A DNA stretch of 64,000 nucleotides, from contig JBGAGT010000003.1 of assembly GCA_044226535.1 (NCBI GenBank), forward strand, positions 124,001 through 188,000, read 5' to 3'. The notes beneath the pieces are model-generated. The model saw only the letters and a list, made by a program, of their open reading frames with translations. It did not search any database and had not been told where the DNA came from. This document shows, piece after piece, positions 1 through 9,990 of the stretch. Position 1 is the stretch's first letter; each line of letters starts with the position of its first letter. The position numbers and the translations under genes were made by a program. This DNA comes from VBCG01 sp044226535 (GTDB lineage Bacteria; Pseudomonadota; Gammaproteobacteria; Burkholderiales; Casimicrobiaceae).

Positions 1-428
1 GGATCGGCGACCGCGAAGAACTGGAAGTCGATCTTGGCGTCGGGCACGGCAGCGACGAGGCGCTGGCCGAGGTCGTTGAGGTAGTCGTTGACCTCGGGGT
101 CCTCCATGATCGCGCCGGTGCGGCGCGCCTGGTGGATCACTTCCTCGCCGAGCTTGCGCTCCTGGGCGGGGGAGAGGTCGACCTGCGACACGTCGCCCAG
201 GTCGGGCAGGAGTGCGGGCGAGGCGCGCGAAAGCGGGGGCGGCGCGACGGGGGGCGGCAGCGAGCCCGACCACAGCCCGGGGGTCGACGGCGCGGGCGTC
301 ACCGGTCCCGGTTGCATGGACGCCGGGGCCGCTCCCTGGGCGCGCGCGGCGAGCGGCAGCACGGCCAGTGCAACGACCAGGTGGGCGGCGAGCAACCTGC
401 TCGCGAAGCAAGGGGGGGAAAGAGCCAT
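1..428 (-). CDS. BepA/YfgC-like M48 metalloprotease, N-terminal part only
   Basis: The frame is open to the window edge, so only about 142 codons are visible. Residues 1-30 form a signal peptide (hydrophobic LLAAHLVVALAVLPLAA, likely cut after ARA), followed by a Pro-rich stretch to about residue 75. Then come LSPAQERKLGEEVIHQARR and YLNDLGQRLVAAVP, the conserved lead-in to the M48 domain of BepA-type periplasmic proteases, which assist or degrade stalled outer-membrane proteins. The HExxH zinc motif would lie beyond base 1 and cannot be checked. The gene is divergent from moaC, 87 bases away. The family call rests on these N-terminal blocks alone. Confidence 0.7.
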   Translation of the reverse strand, partial: MALSPPCFASRLLAAHLVVALAVLPLAARAQGAAPASMQPGPVTPAPSTPGLWSGSLPPPVAPPPLSRASPALLPDLGDVSQVDLSPAQERKLGEEVIHQARRTGAIMEDPEVNDYLNDLGQRLVAAVPDAKIDFQFFAVAD

Positions 429-515
429 CGATGGTAGGGCGGCCGGCGCGGTCCCGGCACGCGGGCCGTGCAGTGCTAAGATCGCCGCAACCGCGCCGAG
501 TTCGCGCCAGGACCC

Positions 516-1019
516 ATGCAACCCACGGATTTTACGCACTTCGACGCCGAGGGCCAGGCGCGCATGGTCGACGTCGGCGGCAAGGACGTCACCCATCGCG
601 TGGCGCGCGCAGGCGGCCGCATCGTGATGCACGAGACGACCCTCGAGGCGGTCGCGGCGGGCAGCGCCGCCAAGGGCGACGTGCTCGGCGTGGCGCGCGT
701 CGCCGCGATCATGGCGGCCAAGCGCACCGCCGGTCTCATCCCCTTGTGCCATCCCCTCCCGCTGTCGGCGATCGACGTGGCCTTCACCTTCGACCGCGCC
801 GCGCATGCGCTCGCCATCGAGGTCCGCTGCGAGACCCGCGACCGCACCGGCGTCGAGATGGAGGCGCTGACGGCCGTCTCGGTGGGCCTGCTCACCGTCT
901 ACGACATGTGCAAGGCCGTCGACCGCGGCATGCGCATCGAGGGCATCGCGCTCCTCGAGAAGCGCGGGGGGCGCTCGGGGCACTTCGTCGCCACGCCGGG
1001 CGCTGGTCCAACCACTTGA
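516..1019 (+). CDS. moaC: MoaC, cyclic pyranopterin monophosphate synthase
   Basis: Second enzyme step of molybdenum cofactor synthesis: converts the MoaA product 3',8-cyclo-GTP to cyclic pyranopterin monophosphate in the cytoplasm. At 167 aa it is close to the usual ~160. Visible motifs are KDVTHR (residues 23-28), LIPLCHP (74-80), GVEMEALTAVS (112-122) and YDMCKAVD (129-136), where D130 and K133 match the catalytic Asp/Lys pair of the family. An AGGA lies just upstream of the ATG. The product would supply cofactor to the molybdenum formate dehydrogenase encoded at 38-41 kb. The stop codon region also carries the operator and -35 of the next gene. Confidence 0.97.
   Translation: MQPTDFTHFDAEGQARMVDVGGKDVTHRVARAGGRIVMHETTLEAVAAGSAAKGDVLGVARVAAIMAAKRTAGLIPLCHPLPLSAIDVAFTFDRAAHALAIEVRCETRDRTGVEMEALTAVSVGLLTVYDMCKAVDRGMRIEGIALLEKRGGRSGHFVATPGAGPTT
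1004..1014. promoter_or_regulatory. Candidate operator of the GntR/FCD regulator
   Basis: TGGTCCAACCA is a perfect TGGT-N3-ACCA palindrome, the half-site pattern bound by FadR-subfamily GntR regulators. It ends two bases before a candidate -35 and about 120 bases upstream of the gntR start, so autoregulation of the uronate operon is the likely role. It lies inside the 3' end of moaC. No binding data; the assignment is inferred from pattern and position. Confidence 0.6.
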
Positions 1020-1045
1020 CCACCGGGCCGCGGCTTTAGTACAGT
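1016..1045 (+). promoter_or_regulatory. Candidate sigma70 promoter of the uronate operon
   Basis: TTGACC (1016-1021), an 18-base spacer and TACAGT (1040-1045). The -35 overlaps the moaC stop codon, leaving a leader of about 80 bases before the gntR start. It is directly downstream of the TGGT-N3-ACCA operator, which would place a bound regulator against the -35. Confidence 0.5.
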
Positions 1046-1134
1046 CGCCCCCGGATGCGATGGGTCCCGGGCGGCGATAGACCGCCGGCGGCCCGGGCGC
1101 GGCCCGCGCCGCGCCGACCCGGAGGAGGAATTCC

Positions 1135-1926
1135 TTGCCGCTCGTCACCGTGGAGCCCACCCGGCTCTACCGGCAGATCGCCGAGCAGATCGAAGCGCTG
1201 GTCGCCAGCGGAGAATTCGCGCGCGGCCAGCGGCTGCCCAGCGAGCGCGACCTCTCGGCGCTGCTCGGCGTGTCGCGCACCTCGGTGCGCGAGGCGATCA
1301 TCGCGCTCGAGATGTCGGGCCTGGTCGAGGTGCGCGTCGGCACCGGCATCTTCGTCACCGAGGAGCCTGCGCAGCCACGCACCGCCGCGGCGCGCGGGCG
1401 CGGCGCCGACGGCGGGCTTTCGCCCTTCGAGCTCCTCGCCGCGCGCAGCGTCATCGAGGGCGAGGTCGCCGCGCAAGCCGCGCCGCTGACGCGCAAGGCC
1501 GACGTCGCTGCGCTCGAGGACACGCTCGCCACGATGCGCGACAACGCCGAAGAACACGCCGTGCGCGACGACGCCGACCGCGATTTCCACCTCGCCATCG
1601 CCGGTATCACGCGCAACAGCGCGCTGGTGTGGATCGTGGGCGCGCTGTGGGACCAGCGGCGCAGCGCGATCTTCACCCGCCTCGAGACGCGCTTCCACAC
1701 CGCGGCGCTGCGCGAGCGCACGCTCGAGGACCACAAGGCCGTGATCGACGCGCTCGCGGCGCGCGACGCCGAAGGCGCACGCGCCGCGATGCAGCGGCAC
1801 ATCGCGCGCGTGATGCGCGAGTTCAAGCGACATTGGGAGGGCGACGGCACGCAGAAGCCGCTGGCGGCGCCCGCCCGCAGCAGTCGGCGCGAACGCGGAT
1901 CCTCCGCGACGCGCCGCGACACCTGA
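1135..1926 (+). CDS. GntR-family (FCD domain) transcriptional regulator of uronate genes
   Basis: 263 aa. Residues 1-75 form the winged helix (QRLPSERDLSALLGVSRTS, then SVREAI), and residues 95-225 resemble the helical FCD ligand domain with the metal-site pattern DRDFHLAIA ... EDHKAVIDAL ... AMQRHI. This is the subfamily of UxuR, ExuR and FadR. The start is TTG, chosen because GGAGGA lies 6-8 bases upstream and no ATG in frame precedes the HTH. The stop is 12 bases before the solute-binding protein gene, so it heads the operon. Inferred role: repressor relieved by a uronate or its metabolite. The exact ligand cannot be read from sequence. Confidence 0.85.
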   Translation: MPLVTVEPTRLYRQIAEQIEALVASGEFARGQRLPSERDLSALLGVSRTSVREAIIALEMSGLVEVRVGTGIFVTEEPAQPRTAAARGRGADGGLSPFELLAARSVIEGEVAAQAAPLTRKADVAALEDTLATMRDNAEEHAVRDDADRDFHLAIAGITRNSALVWIVGALWDQRRSAIFTRLETRFHTAALRERTLEDHKAVIDALAARDAEGARAAMQRHIARVMREFKRHWEGDGTQKPLAAPARSSRRERGSSATRRDT

Positions 1927-1938
1927 AGGAGGAGAGCC

Positions 1939-3117
1939 ATGTTCCGCAGTATCACCCAGCTGTCCGCATGGTCGGCGCTCGCGTTGTTCGCGGCGGCGCC
2001 GATGGCGAGCGCGCAGGCCCCGGCGCTGCCCAAGAGTCCCGTCACGCTCAACGTCGTCGACGTCGCGGGCAACCTCGCGCTGACGCAGGGCGCGATCGAG
2101 AACTTCGCCAAGAAGCACCCCGAGCTCGTCTCCAAGGTGACCTTCACCAAGGCGACCGCCCCCGAGCTGCCGGGCAAGCTGAAGGCGATGCAGGCCGCCA
2201 ACCGCAGCGACATCGACCTCGTCCTGACCGGCACCGACGCGCTCGCGGCCGGCATCGAGCAGGGGCTGTGGACGCCCGTGCTGCCGCAGTTCTCCGCCAA
2301 GTTCGCCAAGCTCACCGGCAACTACCTGCCGGCCGCCGCGAAGATGCAGGAACTCGCCTCGAACCAGGCGCTGACCGTGAACTTCATGCCCGCGGGCCCG
2401 CTCGTCGAGTACAACCCCGACAAGGTCAAGAACCCGCCGACCACGCCGGCCGAGCTCCTCGCCTGGTGCAAGGCGAACCCGAATCGCCTGATCTATGCGC
2501 GTCCCGCCAATTCGGGCCCCGGCCGCACGTTCATCATGGGGCTGCCGTACATCCTCGGCGACAAGGATCCCAAGGATCCCGTCCATGGCTGGGACAAGAC
2601 CTGGGCCTACCTCGTGCAGCTCAACGAGTGCATCGAGTACTACCCGACCGGCACCGGCGCCGTCATGAAGGAGCTGGGTGAAGGCTCGCGCGACATGACC
2701 ATCACCATGACGGGCTGGGACCTGAACCCGCGCATCATGGGCATCGTGCCGAAGTCGTTCAAGGTCGTGCCGTTCAAGGGCATGACCTGGGTGAACGATG
2801 CGCACTACATGGCGATCCCCAAGGGCGTGGCGCCGGACCACATGGCGGTGGTGCTCGAGCTGATGGCCTACCTGCTGACGCCGGAAGCGCAGGCGCTGTC
2901 GTACGACCGCGGCTACTTCTACCCGGGCCCGGCGGTGAAGGACGTGCCGCTGTCGATGGCGCCCAAGGAAAGCCAGGACGCGATCAACGAGTACGGCCGT
3001 CCGGAGTACGAAGGCTGGCTGAAGGAGTTCCCGCATACCCAGTCGCTGCCGCCTTCGGCGCAGGTCGAGGCATTCCGCATCTGGGACGAGAAGGTCGGCG
3101 CCAAGATCAAGAAGTAA
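1939..3117 (+). CDS. ABC transporter periplasmic solute-binding protein (PotD-like)
   Basis: 392 aa with a signal peptide (residues 1-26, WSALALFAAAPMASAQA), then a type-II periplasmic binding protein fold as in spermidine/putrescine, iron and phosphonate importers. A strong AGGAGGAG precedes the ATG. It is followed by its ATPase and two permeases, giving a complete PotDABC-style importer. Neighbouring fructuronate reductase and uronate isomerase genes suggest a hexuronate or an oligouronide as substrate, which would be unusual for this transporter class, since TRAP or MFS carriers are better known for uronates. The substrate is inference. Confidence 0.85.
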   Translation: MFRSITQLSAWSALALFAAAPMASAQAPALPKSPVTLNVVDVAGNLALTQGAIENFAKKHPELVSKVTFTKATAPELPGKLKAMQAANRSDIDLVLTGTDALAAGIEQGLWTPVLPQFSAKFAKLTGNYLPAAAKMQELASNQALTVNFMPAGPLVEYNPDKVKNPPTTPAELLAWCKANPNRLIYARPANSGPGRTFIMGLPYILGDKDPKDPVHGWDKTWAYLVQLNECIEYYPTGTGAVMKELGEGSRDMTITMTGWDLNPRIMGIVPKSFKVVPFKGMTWVNDAHYMAIPKGVAPDHMAVVLELMAYLLTPEAQALSYDRGYFYPGPAVKDVPLSMAPKESQDAINEYGRPEYEGWLKEFPHTQSLPPSAQVEAFRIWDEKVGAKIKK

Positions 3118-3223
3118 ACCCGCAGGCCATGGCGCAAAGGGCGCCGCGCGCCGCATGGGCGGCGGCGGCGCCTGGCCGGGGTGCACATTCCGCGCGGCCC
3201 GGCCGCGCTTTCACGGTGAACGC

Positions 3224-4299
<1,076 letters not shown>

Positions 4300-4303
<4 letters not shown>

Positions 4304-5163
4304 GCGCGGCACGCATCGCCGGGCGCGACATGACGCCCTGGCTCGCCGCGCCTTCGGCGCTGTTCCTGCTGTCGTTGTTCATCTACCCCTGCCTGTACGG
4401 GCTGTGGCTGTCGTTCAACCCGCCCAAGGGCGATTTCCTCGCCAACTACCGCACCTTCTTCTCGTCGGAGCGGCAGTGGCCGACGATCTTCACCACGCTC
4501 AAGCTCGCGCTGCCGGCCACGCTGATCAACGTCGGCGTGGCACTGCCCATCGCGTACCGCATGCGGGTGAAGACGCCGCGCCAGCGCTGGATCACCACCG
4601 CGCTGGTGGTGCCCATCACGCTCGGCACGGTGCTGATCGCCGAGGGCATGCTCACCTACTTCGGTCCGCGCGGCTGGGTGGCGCAGACGCTGCAAGTCCT
4701 GCAGGTTTACGACGGCCCCGTGCGGCTCACGCACAACTTCACCGGCGTGATGATCTCGCTCATCATCTCCGGCTTCCCCTTCGTGTTCCTGCTCCTGCTG
4801 TCCTATGTCACGGGCATCGACCCGGTGCTCGGGCGCGCGGCGGCGACACTGGGCGCGGGGCCATGGGAGCAGTTCCGCCGCATCTACCTGCCGCTGCTCG
4901 TGCCCGGCATCCTGATGTGCTTCTGCCTCGCGTTCGTGCAGGCCTACTCGGTGTTCCCGTCGGCGGTGCTGCTGGGCGCGCCCGCGGGTCCCACGCGCGT
5001 GATCTCCATCGCCGCGTACGAAGCGGCGTTCGAGCAGTACGACTACTCGATGGCCTCGGCGATCGCGATGATGATGGGCCTCGCGCAGCTCGTGGTGGTG
5101 GTCGCGGTCCTGAGCCTGCGCCGCCTCACCTACCGGGGCCCGGTGACCGGGGGCAAGGGATGA
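4300..5163 (+). CDS. ABC transporter permease 1 (PotB-like)
   Basis: 287 aa inner-membrane subunit with six predicted membrane segments beginning WLAAPSALFLLSLFIYPCLY. The EAA loop that docks on the ATPase is visible as GRAAATLGAGPWEQFRRIYL. Start ATG overlaps the ATPase stop (ATGA), implying translational coupling. With the next gene it forms the heterodimeric channel. Confidence 0.92.
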
Positions 5164-6125
5164 GCGCCGCGCAGACGGTGAGCGCCGCGCGGACGGGCAT
5201 CGTCGCCGACGGCGCGGGCATGGACGTGAGCCTCGGCGCCGGCGGAGGGCCCGGCGCGGGCGGCGGCGTCCCCGGCGTGCAGCACAGGTCGGGACGCTTG
5301 CGCGCCCTGCTGTGGAACCGCACGCTGGGCGTGCTGATGGCGGTGTTCCTGGTGAACGTGTTCCTGATGATCGCCACGGTGGCGATCAATTCCCTCGCCA
5401 CCGCCTGGCGCGGCACCTGGCTGCCCGAGGGATGGACGTTGCGCTGGTACGCCGAGGCCTGGAAGGAGTTCCAGCTCGGCGGCCTCCTGATCGTCACCTT
5501 CGAGGTGATGGCCGCGGTGGTGGCGCTGTCGGTGCTGCTCGGCGTGCCGGCCGCCTACGCGCTCGCGCGCCGCGACTTCCCCGGAAAGCGCGCGCTGATG
5601 TTCCTGTTCCTGTTGCCGCTGCTCATCCCGCCCATCACCTACGGCATCCCGCTCGCCACGGTGATGTACCAGTGGCACCTCGCGGGCAACATGCTGGGCG
5701 TGATCCTCGCCAACCTCATCCCCGCGCTGCCCTTCGTGATCCTGGTGATGACGCCGTTCATCGAGCAGATCGACCCCAACCTCGAGTCGGCCGCGCGCGT
5801 GTTCGGCGCGCGCACGCCGCAGATCTTCATCCACGTGCTGGCGCCGCTCTTGGCGCCCGGAATCCTCGCCGCGGCGCTGCTGGTCCTGGTGCGCACGGTG
5901 GCGATGTTCGAGCTGACGTTCCTCACCGCGGGACCCGACTCGCAGACGCTGGTGGTGGCGCTGTACTACGCGATGTTCGCGCCCGGCGTGCGCACCTCGC
6001 AGTCGGTCGACGCGATGGCGATGGTGTACATGGCGGTGACGCTGGTGTGGCTGCTCGTGGCCCTGCGCTACGTCAACCCGACGCAGCTCGTCTCGCGGGT
6101 CAAGGAGCATCCGCAGCCCGGCTGA
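5160..6125 (+). CDS. ABC transporter permease 2 (PotC-like)
   Basis: 321 aa with six membrane segments and the EAA motif ESAARVFGARTPQIFIHVLA. The ATG overlaps the preceding stop (ATGA). Unlike usual PotC proteins it has a Gly/Ala-rich N-terminal extension of about 50 residues before the first membrane segment (LWNRTLGVLMAVFLVNVFLM). Either the extension is real or translation starts internally; the ATGA coupling supports the upstream start. Confidence 0.9.
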   Translation: MSAAQTVSAARTGIVADGAGMDVSLGAGGGPGAGGGVPGVQHRSGRLRALLWNRTLGVLMAVFLVNVFLMIATVAINSLATAWRGTWLPEGWTLRWYAEAWKEFQLGGLLIVTFEVMAAVVALSVLLGVPAAYALARRDFPGKRALMFLFLLPLLIPPITYGIPLATVMYQWHLAGNMLGVILANLIPALPFVILVMTPFIEQIDPNLESAARVFGARTPQIFIHVLAPLLAPGILAAALLVLVRTVAMFELTFLTAGPDSQTLVVALYYAMFAPGVRTSQSVDAMAMVYMAVTLVWLLVALRYVNPTQLVSRVKEHPQPG

Positions 6126-6132
6126 TTCGCCC

Positions 6133-7599
6133 GTGCACTCGCTCAACCTCGCCACCTTGCGCTCGCTGCCGGCCGGCACGGCGCTGCCCGGCTACGATCC
6201 CGCGCGCGTCGCCGTGGGCATCGTGCACCTGGGCCTCGGCGCCTTCCATCGCGCGCACCAGGCCGTCTACACCGACGCGGCGCTGGCGCGCGACCCGCGC
6301 TGGGGCATCTGCGGCGTGTCGCTCAAGACGCCGCGCGCCACCGCGGGGCTCGCCGCGCAGGACGGGCTGTACGCCGTGCTCTGGAAGGGCGAGGGCAGGA
6401 CGCGCGCGCAGGTGATCGGCGCGCTGCGCGAGGTCCGCTTCGCGGGCGACGATCGCGCGGCGACGGTCGCGCGCATCGCCGATCCTGCCGTCCACGTCGT
6501 CACGCTGACGGTCACGGAAAAGGGCTATTGCCACGACCCGGCGAGCGGGGCGCTCGATTTCGGGCACCCCGACATCGTCCACGACCTTGCGAACCCGGGC
6601 GCGCCCGTCTCGGCGGTGGGGACGCTCGTCGCCGGCATCGCCGCGCGTGCGGCGAGCGGCGCGGGGCCGCTCAGCGTCGTGTGCTGCGACAACCTGCCGC
6701 ACAACGGCCGCGTGCTCGAGGGGCTCGCGCGCGCCTATGCCGCGCGCAGCGATGCCGCGCTGGCGGCGCGGCTCGACGCGCTCGCATCGTTCCCCTGCAC
6801 CATGGTCGACCGCATCGTGCCGGCGACGACCGGCGACGACCTCGCAGAGGCGGCGCGCCTCTTGGGCGTCGCGGACGCGGCACCCGTCGCCGCCGAGCCC
6901 TTCGGCCAGTGGGTGATCGAGCGCCGCTTCGCAGGGCCGCACCCGGCCTGGGACGAGGCCGGCGCCCAGTACGCCGATGACGTGGGCGTGTACGAAACCA
7001 TGAAGCTGCGGCTGCTCAACGGCACGCACTCGGCCATCGCCTACCTGGGCTTCCTGCTCGGCCACGAGACCGTCTGGCAGGCGGTGGGCGACCCCGCGCT
7101 GGCGCGTTACATCGAACGCATGATGGCCGAGGAGATCGTGCCGACGCTGGTCCCGCCGCCGGGCGTCGACCTCTCCGCCTACTGCCGGACGCTGCTCGCG
7201 CGCTATGCCAACCGCGCGTTGCCGCACCGCACGCAGCAGATCGCGATGGACGGCTCGCAGAAGCTGCCGCAGCGCCTGCTCGACACGGTGCGGGACCGCA
7301 TCGCGGCGGGCGCGCCGTACCCGCGCCTCGCCCTCGCCGTCGCCGCGTGGATCCGCTACGCCAGCGGCGTCGACGAGGCCGGCCGCCCGATCGCCGTGTC
7401 CGATCCGCTCGCCGCGACCTTCGCGCGCATTGCCGCCGGGACCGGCGACGACGTTCCCGCGCGCGTCGCCGGGTTCGTCGCGCTGGTGCCGGTGTTCGGC
7501 GACCTCGCGCGCAACGAGGCCTTCCGTCGCGCCGTGACCGTCGCGGCGACGACGCTGTTCGCCGAGGGCGCGCGCGGCGCCCTTGCGGAGGCGGGCTGA
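6133..7599 (+). CDS. uxuB: Mannitol dehydrogenase-family oxidoreductase, probably fructuronate reductase
   Basis: 488 aa. Reduces D-fructuronate to D-mannonate with NADH in hexuronate breakdown. N-terminal Rossmann start VGIVHLGLGAFHRAHQ (about residues 27-42) and the family active-site block MKLRLLNGTHSAIAYLG carrying the conserved Lys, Asn and His. The start is GTG seven bases after the permease stop, with no clear Shine-Dalgarno. Placement directly before uxaC favours fructuronate over mannitol or other polyols. Mannonate dehydratase (uxuA), the next step, is not in the window. Confidence 0.8.
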   Translation: MHSLNLATLRSLPAGTALPGYDPARVAVGIVHLGLGAFHRAHQAVYTDAALARDPRWGICGVSLKTPRATAGLAAQDGLYAVLWKGEGRTRAQVIGALREVRFAGDDRAATVARIADPAVHVVTLTVTEKGYCHDPASGALDFGHPDIVHDLANPGAPVSAVGTLVAGIAARAASGAGPLSVVCCDNLPHNGRVLEGLARAYAARSDAALAARLDALASFPCTMVDRIVPATTGDDLAEAARLLGVADAAPVAAEPFGQWVIERRFAGPHPAWDEAGAQYADDVGVYETMKLRLLNGTHSAIAYLGFLLGHETVWQAVGDPALARYIERMMAEEIVPTLVPPPGVDLSAYCRTLLARYANRALPHRTQQIAMDGSQKLPQRLLDTVRDRIAAGAPYPRLALAVAAWIRYASGVDEAGRPIAVSDPLAATFARIAAGTGDDVPARVAGFVALVPVFGDLARNEAFRRAVTVAATTLFAEGARGALAEAG

Positions 7600-7620
7600 T
7601 TCGCGAAGAATCGACCACCC

Positions 7621-9033
7621 ATGCGACCCCTCGTCCTCCATCCCGACCGCCTGTTCCCGCCCGGGACCGGCACCCGCAACCTCGCGCGCAAGCTCTACGC
7701 CACCGTAGAGCGGCTGCCCATCGTCAGCCCCCACGGCCATACCGACCCCTCGTGGTTCGCCGACGACGAGCCCTTCGAGAACGCCAGTTCGCTGCTGATC
7801 GTGCCGGACCATTACGTGTTCCGCATGCTCTACAGCCAGGGCGTGCCGCTCGAGGACCTGGGCGTCCCGCGCGTCGACGGCGGCCCCGTCGAGGCCGACC
7901 CGCGGCGCATCTGGCGGACCTTCGCCTCGCACTACCATCTCTTCCGCGGCACGCCGTCGCGGCTGTGGCTCGACCACGCATTCCAGACGGTGTTCGGCTT
8001 CGAGGAGCGCCTCGACGCCACCACCGCCGACGCGTACTTCGACCGCATCAACGACTGCCTCGCGCGCCCCGAGTTCAGGCCGCGCGCGCTGTTCGAGCGC
8101 TTCAACATCGAGGTGATCGCCACCACCGAATCGCCGCTCGACCAGCTGACCCACCACCGCACGATCCGCGACAGCGGGTGGAAGGGCAGGGTCCTCACCG
8201 CCTACCGGCCCGATCCCGTCGTCGACCCCGAATTCCCGGGCTTCCGCGACAACGTCGCGAAGCTGGGCACGCTCACCGGCGAGAACACCATGCGCTGGGG
8301 CGGCTACCTCGCCGCGCACCGCATCCGCCGCGATTACTTCAAGTCCATGGGCGCGACCTCGACCGACCACGGCCACCCGACGGCGCGCACCTTCAATTTC
8401 GACGCCGCGCAGTGCCAGCGCCTGCTCGACCGCGCGATGGACGGCTCGATCGGCGCCGACGAGGCCGAGGCTTTCCGCGGGCAAATGCTGACCGAGATGG
8501 CCAGGATGAGCCTCGACGACGAGCTCGTCATGCAGATCCACCCCGGCTCGCTGCGCAACCACAACGCGAAAGTATTCCGCGAGTTCGGCCGCGACAAGGG
8601 CGCCGACATTCCCACGCGCACCGACTACGTGCGCGCGCTGTCGCCGTTGCTCGAGCGGTTCGGCAACGAGCGCAAGCTGTCGATCATCCTGTTCACGCTC
8701 GACGAGTCGACCTACGCGCGCGAGCTCGCGCCGCTGGCCGGACACTACCCGGTGCTGAAGCTGGGCCCACCATGGTGGTTCCACGACAGCGTCGAGGGCA
8801 TGTTGCGCTACCTGTCGTCGGTGATCGAGACGGGGGGGTTCTACAACACCGTCGGCTTCAACGACGACACCCGCGCCTTCCTGTCGATCCCCGCGCGCCA
8901 CGACGTCTGGCGCCGCGTCGCCTGCCGATTCCTCGCGGGACTCGTGCTCGAGCACCGGATGGACGAGGACGACGCCTACGAGCTCGCGCCCGAGCTCGCC
9001 TACGGCCTCGCCAAGCGCGCATATCGGTTGTAG
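7621..9033 (+). CDS. uxaC: UxaC, glucuronate/galacturonate isomerase
   Basis: 470 aa, the usual length. Interconverts D-glucuronate and D-fructuronate, or D-galacturonate and D-tagaturonate, in the cytoplasm. Belongs to the amidohydrolase fold, with the His-x-His metal site in SPHGHTDPSWF (H38, H40) and further conserved blocks KLGPPWWFHDS and GFYNTVGFNDDTRAFLSIP. It is the last gene of the uronate operon, 21 bases after uxuB. Confidence 0.96.
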   Translation: MRPLVLHPDRLFPPGTGTRNLARKLYATVERLPIVSPHGHTDPSWFADDEPFENASSLLIVPDHYVFRMLYSQGVPLEDLGVPRVDGGPVEADPRRIWRTFASHYHLFRGTPSRLWLDHAFQTVFGFEERLDATTADAYFDRINDCLARPEFRPRALFERFNIEVIATTESPLDQLTHHRTIRDSGWKGRVLTAYRPDPVVDPEFPGFRDNVAKLGTLTGENTMRWGGYLAAHRIRRDYFKSMGATSTDHGHPTARTFNFDAAQCQRLLDRAMDGSIGADEAEAFRGQMLTEMARMSLDDELVMQIHPGSLRNHNAKVFREFGRDKGADIPTRTDYVRALSPLLERFGNERKLSIILFTLDESTYARELAPLAGHYPVLKLGPPWWFHDSVEGMLRYLSSVIETGGFYNTVGFNDDTRAFLSIPARHDVWRRVACRFLAGLVLEHRMDEDDAYELAPELAYGLAKRAYRL

Positions 9034-9141
9034 CAGGCGCCGGACGCGGCGTCGCTTAGAATGCCCGCAAGGACGCGGGCGGCGCCTCGGCAGCCGGCCG
9101 ATTCCGCACACCCGCCCGACACCACCATGGAGAACCAGACG

Positions 9142-9534
9142 ATGGCACGCGACTCCCTCACACTGCTCGGACGCATTCTGATCGGGATCCTGTTCATTCC
9201 CGAGGGCTTCAACAAGCTCATGGGCTTCTCGGGCACGGTCGGCTACCTGACCAAGCTGGGCGCGCCCATGCCCGAAGTGGCCGCCGCCGTCGCCGTGTTC
9301 TGCGAGCTCCTGATCGGGATCACGTTCCTGCTGGGCTGGAAGTTCCGCCTGTCCGCGCTGATCCTCGCCGTCTTCACGGTCGGCACCGCGGTCATCGGCC
9401 ATGCATTCTGGTCCATGCCCGAAGCGCAGGTCGCGTTGAACAAGATCATGTTCACCAAGAACATGGCGATCACCGCCGGGCTGCTGTTCGCCTGGGCCGC
9501 GGGGCCGGGCCGCTGGTCGGTCGACAAGGCCTGA
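9142..9534 (+). CDS. DoxX-family membrane protein
   Basis: 130 aa with four predicted membrane segments. The first block, LLGRILIGILFIPEGFNKLMGF, is typical of DoxX/YqjF-like proteins, whose function is poorly known; some are linked to thiol or oxidative stress. Start chosen at the ATG with GGAG nine bases upstream; an ATG five codons earlier (9127) lacks a ribosome site. It lies 108 bases after uxaC, so it may be a separate unit. Convergent with dtd, four bases apart. Confidence 0.8.
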   Translation: MARDSLTLLGRILIGILFIPEGFNKLMGFSGTVGYLTKLGAPMPEVAAAVAVFCELLIGITFLLGWKFRLSALILAVFTVGTAVIGHAFWSMPEAQVALNKIMFTKNMAITAGLLFAWAAGPGRWSVDKA

Positions 9535-9537
9535 CCG

Positions 9538-9990
9538 TCACTCGCGCAGCCGCGAATCGAGCACGATCGTCACCGGCCCGTCGTTCACCAGCGACACGCG
9601 CATGTCCGCGCCGAACCGCCCGGTCGCGACCGGGCGGTTCGCGGCGGCCGCGAGCCGCGCCACGAAATCGTCGAAGGCGGGACGCGCCCGTTCGGGGGGC
9701 GCCGCCGCGGACCACGACGGGCGGTTGCCCTTGCGCGTCGACGCATGGAGGGTGAACTGCGACACGGCGAGCAGCGCGCCGCCGGCGTCCACCACCGAGC
9801 GGTTCATCACGCCCTCCTCGTCGCCGAAGATACGCAGGCCCGCGAGCTTGCGCGCGAGCCACTCGGCATCCTCGTCGCGGTCGTCGAGCGCGACGCCGAG
9901 GAGCACCAGCAGGCCCGCGCCGATGGCGCCGACCACCTCGCCGCCGACCTCGACGCGCGCCTCGCGCACGCGCTGCGCCACCGCCCTCAT
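9538..9990 (-). CDS. dtd: D-aminoacyl-tRNA deacylase
   Basis: 150 aa, the standard length. Hydrolyses D-amino acids from mischarged tRNA. Carries the two family signatures: SQFTLHAST, which contributes the catalytic Thr, and NDGPVTIVLDS near the C-terminus. The ATG overlaps the stop of the upstream DUF4124 gene as ATGA, indicating coupled translation. Confidence 0.96.
   Translation of the reverse strand: MRAVAQRVREARVEVGGEVVGAIGAGLLVLLGVALDDRDEDAEWLARKLAGLRIFGDEEGVMNRSVVDAGGALLAVSQFTLHASTRKGNRPSWSAAAPPERARPAFDDFVARLAAAANRPVATGRFGADMRVSLVNDGPVTIVLDSRLRE

Noticed and set aside
1036..3186. 716-codon minus-strand frame opposite the GntR and solute-binding genes
   Set aside because: No recognisable motif; antisense to two clear family members.
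6100..9402. 1100-codon open frame on the minus strand opposite uxuB-uxaC
   Set aside because: It reads Arg/Ala/Gly/His-rich sequence with no domain and mirrors well-defined genes on the plus strand; a GC-rich shadow frame.
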